Shown: positions 42,779 to 56,190, counted from the first letter of the stretch. The stretch is DNA of 64,000 bases from Marthasterias glacialis (GCA_911728455.2 OU452222.1:1418001-1482000), one strand, 5' to 3'. A program made the numbers and translations. Notes: generated by a model not told the origin, from the sequence alone.

Positions 42779-45700
42779 ATGGAACATCATTCTTCAGGTA
42801 AATTCAAGACAAACAAAAACATTTTTCCAGGAAGCCCTCCCTTGCAATGCTCTTCCTGAACTTTTAAAATCCTATCTTGGCAGTTTGTTTCAAAACCTTG
42901 GATTATAAAAAACAAAACTTTTGATATTCTAAGCCCAATAGGTTGTGTTTTAGTTTTTTGCTTGCTTGTTTGTTTGTTTGTTTGTTTGTTTTTTTCTTTT
43001 CTTATAAAACAGTAAGCAACAAAATGACAGAAGTATATTTGTTTTGATTTCATAGCACAAACTAATTTAGATTTTTAAAAAAGAGTACTTCAAATGGAAA
43101 TAATAATTATCAACTTCAAACAGAGTCTTTGAATTCAATAATTACTTGGAATAAATTTGCGATTGACTTATTTTGTATAAATTTTTTTTGTCACTAGATG
43201 ACGAGGAGGATGTATTTTCCTGTGGCCGCTGCAAGCAGCACTTTTCCAGCATGTCAAATTTCATGGTACACAAGGCAAGCGGAGTTTGCCACAAGATCAA
43301 GCAACGACATAAAAACCAGCAACAGTCATCTCCCCAAATCACTGGAGATTTGCCAGGTAAGGGAGATGTTCATTGTGATGTCTTTTTTGATTTAAAAGAA
43401 ATAAACTGCTTCCAAATCAATCCAGAACAGTGGCATAACAAGCGGGGGCACAGGTAGTCTTGATCTCCCCTGCTCAGAACCCTTGCCTCCCCCCCTCAAA
43501 AGGAGATCAAAGAAAAATATACTTTGAATATTGAATAGTACTGTTTAAAATCCTATGGCTAAAAATAACTCTTATTCAAATCAGTCTGTAAACTTTGAGC
43601 AAGCTCGGGTGGCGACTAGACTTGACTAGATCGACTAGACTAACCAGAAACCATAGAGCACAGGGAGATTGACTATATCGAACCATGCACTGGAGCATGG
43701 TCGATCTAGTCCATTCGAGAGCTACGTCACTTTTTACGGTTAGTCTAGTCAAGTCTAGTCGCCCACCCAAACTTGCTCTTTGTAACCCAATTGTAATAAA
43801 TGGATTCCACAATTGGATTTCCAGCACATCCTGTTTGTGAATGCTGCAGTTACAGTGCATGCTCAAGAAAGTAGCACGCTTGAACTCAAACCATCAGCTC
43901 CATAGTGCATAAATGATATGGTTCAGTACATCATCTTATTGACATTGTAACTAACTAGTAAAAGTATGAATCCCCCCCCCCCCCCCCCCCCCCCCACCAC
44001 CTACCCCACAACCACCTAAAAAAACCACATTTCTTTGCCACCTCCTGAAAATGTCTAACTACGCCACGGATAAAGAAATGGGCTTCTTTTTTTCTATATC
44101 TTAACACTTGGTGATCGCGCATTTGTAGTTGCTGCCCCCAAACTATGGAACAGCCTGCCTTCTGACATAAGAAGCTCTCCATCAATAACTATCTTCAAAT
44201 CTAAATTGAAAACGTATCTATTCAGTTAAGATAATTATGTAGAATTAAGTAAAAAGGAGCTCCGACCAGCGCAGCTGAATATATCCATATAAAAGCTGCG
44301 CTATACAAATTTATGTTTATTATTATTATTATTATTATTATCTATATCTTCATCTTTGGTTAACTGTTTTTCTGTGTGGAATCAACATATTGGAGTACTT
44401 TTTAAAATTATGTTTCATACTTTCCTCTTATACAGCCTTACAGCCCGTACCAGAAAGCATTCAAGAAACTTTTCAAAAAGTGCCATCATTAAGTGCCTCA
44501 CCAGCCAGCCTCCAGATCTCATCTGCCACATCTGATTTCAATCTTCAGTCTTCCGTCAACAGAATTCAACATGATTTTGAAGTGTTCCAAGAGGGCCAAC
44601 AGGTACATTTCTCCACAAGCGGGTCTCAGGATGGCATAGCAATGATACCACTTACCTCAGATGTCTTTGAGGAATTACTGGGTTCTCCGGGTGAGGAGCT
44701 ACCCACCACATCTGTTGGAAAAGCACCGGCAAGTCATGAGATATCAGGTGCTTATTCCGTCTGCTTGGCAACATCCAAGGCTTCTCAGAATGATGAGATG
44801 GCGAGTGGAGCAACATTTGAGCAGGTGGGCTCTAAAGCTGCAAGCCTGGCTAGTGATGAACTCACTCAACGACAAATGACGAAACAAAAACCCGAGACCG
44901 TTGTTGTAACTGGGGAGACCTGCTCGACACAAGAGGATCCAAATCAAGCAACAAAGACAGGATTGGGGCAGGGTTCATCGCAACCTCAGAAAGTATCAAA
45001 AGTCTCAAGGAGGAAGACTAATGAAGCTCAAATGGAAATATCATCTAAACCCACTCAACCGAAAATTCCAGAAGCGTGCAGAAGCACCAAGCCAGTGGTT
45101 TGTAAGTTCTGTTCTGAGACCTTAAAGAATTCAGACTGTCTCTTCCGTCACTACATAGATACCCACAAGATGAAGAATAGTGCTGCCCTAGAGTTTCTTC
45201 GACAAGTTGCTTTCAAGAGAGGTAGAGGACGACCTCCGAAAGGACTGACTTTGAGAACGCCTAAAAATGTAGCATGTCCTCACTGCAGTGAAGCATTCAA
45301 TAATAAGAATCTCTGTGCTGTTCATATCAAAAAGCATCACCCAAAACAACAGACTTCAGAATCCGTATCCCCATCTTCACCATCACAGGATCTTCCACCT
45401 GGCAGACTCAGAAAATGCTCCCGTTGCAGCTTCCAAACAAATACAGCCAAAGATTTTACTGCTCATATACACACTTGTCAAAGCAATGAAAGAGGTGATG
45501 ATGCAGCTGATGAAAAATCCGAGGAGAACACTGATTCCTCAAGTGCACAACCCAAAGACAAACCCAAACCCCGAAGAAGACGAAAGAGCAGTAGAAATGT
45601 TCAAAAGGATGCAGTGAATATGACACAAGATAATGAAGTTGAGGTTGATGATGAAGAGGAGCATGAGAAAGATGAGACGGAGGAAGGAGATGAAGAGAAT

Positions 45701-47440
45701 AGCTCAACATCAAAAGGTCTAGTCAAGTGTCCAGAATGCAATAAAAAGATGAGTTCTCGCGGGCTCAAACGCCACCAAATACGCTGCACGAATAAAAACC
45801 GATTTGTATGCCCACTTTGTCAGCATAAGTCACGCGAGTCCTATGATCATACAGTTCATGTGGATAACCACAGGACATGGGTGAAGGCTCAGCCAAACTG
45901 GCTGCTTACCAATGGATCTGATCTGAAGCAGTTACAGACTGGAACTCCCCCAGTAACACCTGTCTCATCCACTATGACCTCTTCTAATGGTACACCACCT
46001 TTAATTTCCATTGACTCAAACCAAGTGACAGTTGACATAGACAAAGAGTTTGCTTCCACTGTGGATCTTGAGGAACTAGCACTTATAACACAAATCCAGG
46101 GTCAGAGCGATCTCCTTGGGGACGGAGATGCAGGGCAAGATTTGCAAGCATCACTCATTGTTGATGCCTCGTTGCTTCCGAAGGCTTCTCAGGGTGAAAG
46201 CAGAGTGGGTAACACCCCACTCTTGACACAGGAAGAGCAAAAAGCAATCGATGGAGGGGATAAGAAGACAAATCCACGTGATCTGAAATGCAAGATCTGT
46301 TACACATGGTTTGGCCGCACAAGTCTCCCTAAACATATGCTGCAGGCCCATAATAGGGTGAAGCGGTTCCAGTGTCGCGACCTTGACTGTAAGAATATTT
46401 TTGGCAAATTGGAGGAATTCAAAGTCCACATTGCAACCCATGACAAGCAGGACATGTTCCATTGCGGCTGTCGTAGCTGCATGAATCGTCGCTTGGTCAA
46501 TACTGAAACTATTGACAACATGAGGAAGGAGAAGATGCGAGAATACTACAAGCACATGAGCCACAAGTGCAGCAAGTGCTGGGTAAAATTTCCAAGCATG
46601 GGAAGTCTGGACAGGCACATGAAGACCGAAAGCCACCATCATCCGTGCAGCAAATGTGGTAAAATCCAAGTCAGTAAAAGGCAGCTCCGCATGCACATGG
46701 TCACTCATCAGAATGAGCGCTGCTTCCTATGCGAGGTCTGCGGACGAAACTTTAAGACAAAACGAGACCTCAACAAGCATACCTATTCCCATAACAATGT
46801 CCGACCCTTCAAGTGCCCAGAGTGCACCAAGTCCTTCAGTTTCAGGAATAAAATGACCAGACACATGGTTACTGTTCATTCTGCCAAGAAGCCTTTTGTC
46901 TGTGAATGGCCAGGTTGTGAAAGAGGTTTTTCTCGTAAAGACAAACTCCATGATCATGCCAAGACCCATCTGGTCTCACAACAGCTCAAGTGCCAGCACT
47001 GTGGCAAAGGTTTCTGCCGTAAGGACAATCTCAAAGATCACGAGATACTTCACACTCGTGAATTCCGTTTCCGTTGTGAAATCTGCAACCGGGGATTCAT
47101 GCGACCGAAAATCCTGGAGCGACACTGTATGACAGAACATCCTTCGATGACCCCCCAAGTCACCCTTCAAGCCACTATATCCCAGGATGGGTCGACGGAC
47201 TCACCAAGCCAACACATCAATTATGTTCTCTGTGAGCCTAACTACGTTTACACCAATATTGAACAGCTGACGTCGTTTCATGAAAATGTCCAAGATGCTG
47301 ATGTCCACTTGATGCAGGGTCAACGAGCTGCCATTGAGGCATTTCAGCATAATACAGCTGCAGTCATTGGAAATGGACCTAACCAATTTCAAATGGATGG
47401 GACAGATGGATTCCCAGTTAATATTACACTGGGTACGTAG
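42779..47440 (+). CDS. C2H2 zinc-finger protein, divergent ZNF341 paralogue (3 coding exons)
   Basis: Probable nuclear DNA-binding factor. Exons 42779-42797, 43198-43356 and 44436-47440 give 3183 nt, 1060 aa. Exon 2 begins DDEEDVFSCGRCKQHFSS, closely matching the N-terminal finger of ZNF341 (about residues 7-37). Exon 3 is one 3 kb open frame: low-complexity Ser/Thr/Gln region, fingers at about 281-407, an AT-hook-like GRGRPPK at about 321, an acidic stretch at about 415-480, two fingers at about 487-540, then a tandem C-terminal array at about 678-960. That array follows the order of the ZNF341 array, including a long-spacer finger (CEWPGCERGFSRKDKLHDH) in the same place. A 5' splice acceptor at 42732-42733 suggests an upstream noncoding exon; a counterpart of the ZNF341 MAQAFFDAL exon was not found. 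It is much more diverged than the gene at 56782. Candidate AATAAA sites are at 48123 and 48484. The existence of the gene is secure; the ZNF341-paralogue label rests on my motif comparison. Confidence 0.88.
43597..43782. repeat. Fold-back element in the second intron of the ZNF341 paralogue
   Basis: GAGCAAGCTCGGGTGGCGAC mirrored by GTCGCCCACCCAAACTTGCTC; inner CTAGACTTGACTAG mirrored. Confidence 0.8.
44100..44340 (+). mobile_element. CR1/L2-type LINE 3' end with (ATT)n tail
   Basis: Plus-strand reading gives GDRAFVVAAPKLWNSLPSDI and FKSKLKTYLFS then stop, the classic LINE-2/CR1 ORF terminus, followed by GCGCTATACAAAT and (ATT)n. It lies about 95 bp before the splice acceptor of exon 3. Confidence 0.75.
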
Positions 47441-49896
47441 CACCAGTCTACTCAAAATCACTTTCGAAAATTGATAAATATAAAATATTATTTATCAGCA
47501 AAAGTCAAAAGATGACACTAATTGACATTCATACATATCACTCACAGTAAGTTTCAAGTGGTATTGAGAAAAAGAACCAATAGCCCACATGCATGTTCCA
47601 GCGCGCATGACCAGAAATGATCAGTGCGCAAAGGATTCTGGGTGAAATCCGAGTCCAAACATCGGCAATCATTATGGCGCGCTGATTTTGAAGCAATGCG
47701 GTACACTACACGTAAAACCTGGCATAGTTACATGTAAACTACAGCACGGCGTCCATCTTGGCAACTTGATTTCCTTTTCAGCTGTACTAGATTTCCCAAG
47801 ATGCATTGCGGTATATTTAAGATGGCGCTTGTGCATATGGGCTATTAATCAGTTTCTATTTTTAGATTTTTAAAAAGTTTCAGTGTATAAATTCCGAGTT
47901 AAAATAATTATTGATCACAGTGCATTTTGCTTGACTTGTTTGAACACAATTAAAAAAGCATAATCAATTTCAAAGGTTTCAGATAAACAGTAAGCATACG
48001 GTTGAAACTCCTCTGCAAATATTATGCATGCATATTCATAGGATCTTTGAAAAACCAAGCCAGAAACAGCCCTTGCTGGTATGAAGACATTTCTTTAGAA
48101 ACTTTGATTCTTCAAAAATGACAATAAATTACCAACAACTAGGCCTACTGGTTAAAAAAATCAACAAGGAACCCATCTTCGTTTCTTTCTCCACTTTTGT
48201 GGACAAATTTTATTTGACTAATTCATGAAGATTTAACAAAATAATTTCATTATCTTTTGTACAAATGTACAGTTTATTATTGCATAATACTAAAGTAAAT
48301 CTTATTTGCCAAAGTTGTACTTAACATAAGTGTTTGATGAAAAAAAGTAAAGTTAAATGCAACATTTATATTTATTTACTGGTTTTATGCATTTTACTAC
48401 AAATTTAATACCGAAAAAGGAAGGAAAAACGCAGTGATAGAAGCAGCAATGTTTATACACCTTTAAAACAGGTTATTTGTTATAATAAATAGAGAAAATA
48501 AGGAATACAACAATATAATTGGACATGCAAGGGTGGTTGTATTAATTTCTAAGCAGGCAGGATATTTTGCCCCTAGAAGAAAGTAAGAACACTTTATTGA
48601 GTACTTGGGGTAACCTGGCTACACGGATGGTAAAGACGTTTATGGACTTTTCAGATAATGAATGGGCAAATCTCAACATGATTCTGTGGACTAGACAGAG
48701 AGAGAGAGCAAGAGGGAGACTAACAAATTTTGTTAATTTTTAAGTAGGAAGAATATCATGCCTGTCTAAAGAAACATCAACAACAGTGTCTAAAAGGCAA
48801 CTGCCAATATTCAACTCAATTGCCCACCCCCACACCCACAAAAAAAAAACAATAACAATAATTGTCGTAATAATAAAGATAGTAATAATAATAAAAAATA
48901 ATACCAATAAAATAATCATCTTAATAATAAATGAATAAAAATTAAAACAATTATCACAGTATAAATAAATAACATTAATCTTGGTACACCCTCTGCAACT
49001 AATGAGTTTTGTTTTGTGACTATTAATGTGTTTTCAGCTTAAAGCCCCAGCTCAACATTGGTAAGAAGAAAAACCTAAATGTTCACAGATTTACATATAC
49101 CTTACTTGGTATTAAGATAATGAAGGTAGAAAACTTTCCTTGAAATTTTTCTGCCTGAAGTGTTATCGTTTTTAAAAAGTAAATGAAATAAGATCCAAAA
49201 TTAGTTTTCGTCTCGGTGAAACAACGAAATGAGCTGATATTGTCACAGGTTGGTTTTATTACAAATATCTTGATTTGGTCAGTTTACCAATGTTGAGCTG
49301 GGGCTTTAAGTATGAAGGTAACAATAAAAACTGAAATCACAACTTAAAAAACACCTGAAAAAGGAAAAAGATGTTAAAGATGTTGGTAAGACCATTATAT
49401 TTTTCTTACCAGCAAATGACGCTGCATAGATCCCTTCATGGAATGCCATTCTCTATCAAACCGAATGGATAAGACTGATTTTTGTTCATATTATTTTGTA
49501 CTCGTTATGTACTTTTATTATTATTATTATTTTTTTTGGGGGGGGGGGTGCACTGGGAAGTACTGTGTTTCATAATGTGCCCATCCCTCTCCGTCACCCC
49601 ACCACCTTGGCACTGCCTTTTATATTACCTTGGCCCAATTTCATGGCTCTGCTTACCGTGGAATTCAGCGCTTACGCTCTACTGCGGCCCATAGAAATAC
49701 GTACATTACAGGGCGCCGTAAGCGCGGAATTCTTTGGCAAGCAGCGTCATGAAATTGGGCCCTGATGTCAAGTAAACCCTCATCAGCGGTTTAAGCATCA
49801 TCAGCCACTACTGATGGTTCAAAATTAGACAGCAACTACCTGAGGTTGAATCACTACTTCTTTCCGTCCTGATGGCATGTGTCTTGTGTTGATTCT
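47441..49896. other. Convergent 3' intergenic region between the ZNF341 paralogue and BANP
   Basis: AT-rich, no coding exon seen. It presumably holds the 3' UTR of the zinc-finger gene (AATAAA at 48123-48128 and 48484-48489) and that of BANP (minus-strand AATAAA at 49514-49519). It also holds ATA/AAT-rich simple sequence at about 48840-48970 and a fold-back element at 49632-49762. Confidence 0.5.
49632..49762. repeat. Fold-back element with GGCCCAATTTCAT termini
   Basis: GGCCCAATTTCATGGCTCTGC mirrored by GCAGCGTCATGAAATTGGGCC; inner GGAATTC and GTAAGCGCGGAATTC. Confidence 0.75.
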
Positions 49897-52800
49897 CTAT
49901 GAGTCTCCCCTCTGCTGCTGTAAGACTAAGGTGGTAGCTCCTTCCAGTTCCTCCATGACTGCTATTTGGATTTCTCCTGACTGGGTGATGTTGATCTGGC
50001 CTTCGTGGAGCGGTACGCCATCCTGTTCAATCCTCACCTACGGTTCATGTAAGTAGACAACAACAATGTATGAATGTCACTATGCCATGTTTCTATTTAA
50101 TTTGTCACATTCTTTGAACTGACCCCTTGCATACACACCACGCTCACCACTTTAGAAGTCAATAGGTAGGAAAGTGTATGTATAAAACTGCTGGCAGTGC
50201 TCAACTAGAGGAGCTATGCATTTATAAAAGGTTGGAGGAGTTTAGCTTTCCAGTTTATTTGTTGTACAGACTAATTCGCCCTGAGGCTCATCAGCAATGT
50301 CACATTCTTTGAATTGACCCCTTGCCGATGAATCTTAGGTCGAAACAGTCTGGACAACAAATAAACTGGAAAGCTAAACTGGAAAGCTAAACTACTCAGC
50401 CTTCTATAGAAGTCAATAGATATACGCGTAAACACCGCATCACCTAAGAACACACAGTGACACTGACTTCCAAAACGGGGCAACCAAGATTATTGTGATG
50501 ATGACGTCAGGTGATTGGGAGACTTTAGAGACATTAGCGGGTGCCCCAGTAAGTGGTCCTTTCTATTATTCTCAGAATAGAAAAGGACCGCTCACTGGGG
50601 CGCCCGTGAACGTCTCGAAAAGTCTCCCATTGGGTCAATAGATTTACCTTACAGTACAATTTATCACATCAAGTAATGTAATGTCTTTCCAAAATGGTTA
50701 CGTTGTTTCATTGATTTTGAAAATTTTAAAGTTTCTTTACTCCTCAGAACATATTTCTCATCCTGTATTCTTTAATTTCCAAGCTGTTCATCAGTCATTA
50801 CCAAAGAACAAAATTCACCCAAAATGTATAAGTGGTTGAAGAGTGAGAATAGCTTTTAGTATAACCTCACCTTCTTGATGACCGTGTTGCTTTCTTGCTG
50901 ATGATGTTGCTCAACCTCCTGAGCTATATCATTTATACTAGAATCGACAGGTAGTTGGATATGAACCCCTTGCGTATGACTACCATCTTCTGAGCTGTGA
51001 GAATCAGTTGTATGGTCGTCTCGTTCTCCAAACTGCTTGAAGAAACAAAGACACCTTAATACTTGAAACTCTAGAAACTAAGGTTTGCACTGATGACATG
51101 TAAATATCTCACTGATGAGCACATGAGCTGTGATGGTCTGAAAAGAACTTGTGTAACGACTTGATGTTTCAATCAGTATGCTCCGAGTGTCTTCAGCAGA
51201 AAAGCTGAACTGTAGTTAACATATTTGTTACAAAATTGTTTTGACATAAACAATTGCTGGTGACTGCATTGTTTCAAGCATGAAGCACACACGTTCAAAG
51301 GCCAATATTAAAAACTCGATAATCACCTTGAAGATATTGTTTTACAGCAAAATAAGTAATGGAAAATGTTTTATTAAATTCCCTTTCATATTCTTCAAAA
51401 ATCATGGAGATCGGCCAATAAATGTCCAAGTTCTTGGTTTTTGTTTCCTCAGTGTGATCTGTTAACTCAAATACTATTTTTTGTACTCAACCGTATGGGG
51501 CTTCGTTGGTATTTGGCATTTTGGATCTTTCTAATCCAATTTGAAGGGATTGCATAACCTTAGTTTATTTTACCATCATTTGAAAGATCCGATCTTGCTC
51601 TTTCCAACCATAGTGAGTGTGGGTATGAAGGGTGAACATAGAAAAAACTAAAGCTGTGTAACAAATGGGCCTTTCTGTTCAGGCTTGAGTGCTTGTTTGT
51701 GTGTAAGCTTGGTCAACTAAAGTAGCCAATGGCAAAGAAGAGGGGGTATGAGTGCAGTCGACTAAAGTCGCCTACGGTAAGGAAGAGGGGGTATGAGTGC
51801 AGTCAACTAAAGTCGCCTATGGTAAGGAAAGGGTTAAACTTGATACTCCTAATTCTTACTTTTGCAACTATAAGATCGATATCTCCTTGACCAACTCACC
51901 CGTTCATTTAAAATTTGATCCGCATCATTCGTGCCTGACTTATACCCAAATGCTTTCACGGTCATTGGAAGGCCTCGCTGTTTGCGGCGGAATGCCGTAC
52001 GACACTTTGAATCAATGTTCATTCTGATGCGATGCCATTCACCATCGCTGATCCCAAAATGCTTGATGAGGTGACCTGATGAAGAACACAATATAATCTA
52101 TCATATCATCTCCGTTCTTTAAACAAAACTTTGAGAACTTTTTTAACTCTCCCACATTCTCTTAGGAAAATACAAGTTTTGAATAAATATCACTCTTGGA
52201 TATTCTTCACAGGATATTTATTTGTATGGATTACTCACATCTAAGTCCATAGATCATGAGTGGGTTTAACTGTTTCTTGCCATGCTTTCCAGTCCCAGAC
52301 AGGTTGGAGGAAGCTTGCGTCTCTCTGTCAAAAAGGTAGTCCAACAACTTGAGGGCACATTTCTCCGGTGTTTTGGATGTCTGCATGACATGCAACATAT
52401 CACTGTGTGTAAATATAACGACAAAAAGGACCAATGTCACAGAGCGCCAACTGCATTTTATTATCTAATAAATACAAATGTTACTTTTGGATGAGAGTTT
52501 AGTGTGATCAGCAGGTAGAGCACTTGATTATGTATCAACTTGTAGTTTGTGCTAATCCCACACCAGCCAGTAAAGACCGATCCATTAAGCCCCGCCTACT
52601 AACATATTGACCAATCACAGCCTTGACAACGCCAGTGAATGTCCGACAAAATCTGACAGGTTAAAATCCTATTAGAAAAGTAAACAAAATGCCGCCATTG
52701 TTCTGACACACAACATAACACACAACTGTACTAAAAAAAAATTTGTTTTAATTTTTTGTGTATTTCTGGTGGTGCAAATCCCACAGTAGTGGTCCCTGTA

Positions 52801-55160
52801 CAGTCGTGTAAAAGTGGTTTAACAGTGTTCCTGTCTGCATTGTTCTTTGGACTCACGGCACTGCTGAAAAGGCCACAAAACTAAATCCATACCGTCCACA
52901 AAAACCATGTACGTGTGTGTATCCGATACATGTGTGTGGCCGCAACCGAACCACCACTGCGATCATGGCAAGAAAGTCACGCCATATGCTGTTGCAAGGC
53001 AGTTGCTAAGGTAGGCAGGGATTAATGGATTGGTCTATCTAAAATGATCAGACACTTACGACTGTGAGATTCCGCATCGCACTCTGCATTCCATGTTCGT
53101 TTCATCTCCCAGCCAGCAACCATTTGGAAAGTCATCTTCAAGTAAAAGAAAGTAATCCGTGGGTTTTATTAGTGTTCCACTTCCTGTAGTTTTTCAAGAA
53201 GCAAACCTAATGTTTGGCTTTACTTTACCTTCTGTGTTTAGAGTTATCAGTGTGACATTCCGACTGATGCTCTGTGAAATTGGTGACTGTGGGGTGGCAG
53301 GAACCTGGTTGTGGTCTCCTGTACATGTAAACAATCAGACAATACTTCAGAAAAAATCAATAGCTTGAAATACAATTTTAAGTACACAGATTTTATGGAA
53401 GCCACTACTTTACACAAATTCTAGTGAAATTTGTGGGATTATTTGGGCATCTTTTACCTTCTGGAGGAAAGCCAATGACAACTGTATTACCCGGTGAAGT
53501 AGAACCATTTTCACTGAAAAGATAAAAAGATATGCTTTATAACTTTTTTAATTACTACTTTAAACTTATACCAGTCTCCTCTGCATTTTGTAACATGGGT
53601 GTTTATTTAGTCACCGTTCACTGTTTTACTTTCTGACCAGTAAAAGACAGCTGTATTGAAGCTGCCTTTGATTTTGATTTTTGCCGTTTAACTCTTTCAC
53701 TACGGCGCGCCGCTCACAGCGGCTCGGTGAATTACTTCATACGCCAGAGAGCCGCTGCCAGCGGCTCAAAATAAACAAAATATTAAACAATTTTGTCACA
53801 GCTGTACATTGTATTCCATAGTGATAGAGATATAGATCTACATCATTAAAATTCAAAAGCACTATGCAAGGTCAGTGCAATGTTCACTAGAAAGGGTATA
53901 ACTTTTCAAAGTGGGCTGAATGGCGCAAATGTAAAAGTGAGTTTACATTCTGTCCAAAATCTTTGGAAACACTTACGCAGATTTCTCCAGTTCTTTGATT
54001 CTCGATAGAGCTCTAATGACAGATAAGTTAAGGTTGTCCATCTTGCGCCCCATCTTATAGCAGGTGTTGTGAAGATTAGTTAACTTACGCTCCATGCTGT
54101 CCAGCCGAAAAGAAATGGCTTTGTTTATGTTGAAAAGAATTGTCTAAATATAAAAATTGGGAAAAAAATATTGATAAATTAAAGACAAGTATAAGCAAAG
54201 TAACCTTTTTTCATCTTTTATTTATTTATTTATTTCATTGTCTTTTATTTGATTATGTTTTTTTAAATTTTTCAAAATTATTTATTTGTTTATTTTTTGT
54301 ATTTTATTTATTTTTATAATTGACTTATTTATTTATTTATTATTATTTTTTGGGGGTGGGTGGTACAAGAGGGGAACAAAGTTTTTACAAACTTTAAGTC
54401 ACTTAATTAACTACACCACACAAAAATGACAAGAATCAGTTTTCTAGGTGTTTCTATGGTGACCAACCTTAACACTGTCATCCATTGTTATTGTCTCAGC
54501 ATCATCTGTTCTCTGTCTCTTTGCCATCGGTTCTTCATCTTCAAAATGTCCTAAAAAACATGAGGAAAAAAAGAGATACTGAAATTGATGTTAAGAATAT
54601 TATAACGAAGTGCAAGTTTAAGAAAAATAAAATATCCCTGGCATTCAGACTGAAATAGCCAGTGAAAGTGTATTTAAACGTTGGGGTCCAATACAGGGTC
54701 TGTCCTTCACTTTTTAAATAACTAGCCAGCAGAACTTGTAAGCTTGTCATTTCACTGGTCCGCCAGCGTTTTCACTGGTCCATATTTCATACTAAATAGG
54801 GACGTGTTTTAACACTGAAGTAGCCAGCCGGACCATTAGGAGAGAATTTTGACTGGTCCTCGGGTGTTTTGACTGGCATTTGGCCAGCGGACCACTGTTA
54901 AGGGAGAACGCTGCAATAAAGTTTGTGATTTTGTTTCCTTCACACGTCAGAGCAATTTGTTCGTGGGAACACGAGGTACCCCAAAATGCTTGAGTATGAA
55001 CGAGATGTGCACGCTCTAGTAATCCTTCAACCATTGAGCCAGTCAGTACTTTACCTGCTTCTGATAGGATGGTTGGTACAACAGGTATCTGTTCTACGTC
55101 CATTTGTAACATTGCTTCATCGCTCGTCTCCTCATCACTCTTCAGTTTCATTGTTGTCAT
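49897..55160 (-). CDS. BANP: BANP (SMAR1), BEN-domain DNA-binding regulator (10 coding exons)
   Basis: Nuclear BEN-domain factor; in vertebrates it binds TCTCGCGAGA and activates CpG-rich promoters. Coding exons in transcription order: 55055-55160, 54464-54550, 53977-54118, 53458-53513, 53229-53318, 53060-53135, 52239-52402, 51900-52075, 50871-51032, 49897-50037. Total 1200 nt, 399 aa (human about 519). Seen: basic MAKRQRTDD (human counterpart LKRQR), coiled-coil-like ISFRLDSMERKL, NVTLITLN, then FPNGCWLGDE leading into the BEN domain (about residues 186-280) with LLDYLFDRE, SSNLSGTGKHGKKQL, MIYGLRC and IDSKCRTAFRRKQRG, all matching vertebrate BANP. The C-terminal region is shorter than in human and Gln-rich. 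The acceptor at 54118 was chosen because the nearer TAG acceptor at 54145 leads to stops. The acceptor of exon 9 is a NAGNAG, so one Gln may be optional. Confidence 0.93.
50239..50395. repeat. Fold-back element
   Basis: CCAGTTTATTTGTTGTACAGAC mirrored by GTCTGGACAACAAATAAACTGG, the right end followed by a duplicated AAAGCTAAACT. Confidence 0.7.
50515..50632. mobile_element. Fold-back MITE sharing outer termini with the CTCF-motif family
   Basis: Outer ATTGGGAGACTTTAGAGACA and AAAAGTCTCCCAT match that family, but the inner arms are different (GGTGCCCCAGTAAGTGGTCC mirrored by GGACCGCTCACTGGGGCGCC). Confidence 0.75.
51711..51835 (+). repeat. Tandem repeat, about 51-bp unit, 2.5 copies
   Basis: TCGCCTACGGTAAGGAAGAG with GGGGTATGAGTGCAGTC repeated; ends about 65 bp downstream of the BANP exon 8 donor. 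Confidence 0.75.
52573..53037. mobile_element. TIR element (about 465 bp) in a BANP intron
   Basis: Termini AGACCGATCCATTAAGCCCC and its complement (GGGATTAATGGATTGGTCT). No open reading frame, so non-autonomous. Confidence 0.7.
54200..54350. repeat. TTTA-rich low-complexity tract
   Basis: Runs of TTTATTTATTTA in a BANP intron. Confidence 0.8.
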
Positions 55161-56043
55161 CTTTGAGCTCAAGGTGCCAGATGCATCAATGCTTTATCAC
55201 TAGGAAAAAACCCAAATTAACAAGAATTAAAGTGTATAATAAACATATGCAGAGAAAAATGGTTGAAGATAATTGTTTGTGCATTGCCAGCTCATGCAAT
55301 ATTGTTTAGTCCTCCATAGTCCCGTATAGTTGCGATAATCGTAACCCTCCATCCTCCCAACTGTCTGTGACCATCGAGAGGATCATGGAGGGATAAAATT
55401 ATTGCATCTATTAATTATCACAGTAAACATGGTAAGACCGTCCTTGTATCCGTAACTCATCATTATTAATAAATCAAACAAACCATATGAAGTACAATTT
55501 TTATGGTAATTTATGATCACAATTTTTTGTTATGATCACAAACATAATGAAAAATGCAATGGTCACTCCCAACTGATTAAGTTGAAATTGTTTCTTAAAT
55601 AATTTATTATATAATTTTTAATACTAGATACAAAATAGTGATCATGGTGATACTGAGGTTAATTTTGTGTTAAAAAAAAAAAAAAAAAAGCAGCTTTCTT
55701 TTTACTTTCACTTTTCAGTTTCACATCAAATTGTCAACAATTTTTTTTTAGACTGGAAAATCATACACGACTAAAGGAGTTGAATCATCAAAGTTTGCAT
55801 CCACGGCCAACCCAAACCCCCACCTACCCCCCCCCTGTGGTTAAGCGCTAAAGAAAAAGGTAAAAACTAAAGCATTTTTGTAGAAAGCCACCATGCATAA
55901 AAACGTAGTGTAGAGCAAGGACAGACATGACAGACTGTCGTTACTGCAAAAAAGTGATGGTTCCATCATTCCATTTAGTTTGAGTTCAAACCAAAATCAG
56001 ACTGTCAAGGTTATCGATATATCAGTGTTTTCTGGATACTTAC

Positions 56044-56190
56044 GCTCAAGTGCGAGACACAATACCACGATAATTCACTTGGATCGTATGCAAACAAAAA
56101 GTTTTAAAAGTTTTGCCCAAGTTTTCACAAAACTTCCCGTAATTTCTCGACGAAATCCCGTTTAAAGACGAAACCCCGGAAAACACGATA
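56044..56190 (-). other. BANP: BANP 5' noncoding exon
   Basis: On the minus strand a strong donor (GC|GTAAGTATCC) ends at 56044, and a good acceptor (pyrimidine tract then TAG) opens the first coding exon at 55199, leaving 39 nt of 5' UTR before the ATG at 55160. The 5' limit near 56190 is an estimate. No ATG-initiated open frame of note is seen in it; the short leader in the next exon has a 5-codon uORF. Confidence 0.55.

Noticed and set aside
46151..46708. 185-aa minus-strand open frame
   Set aside because: Antisense shadow of the zinc-finger exon at 44436-47440.
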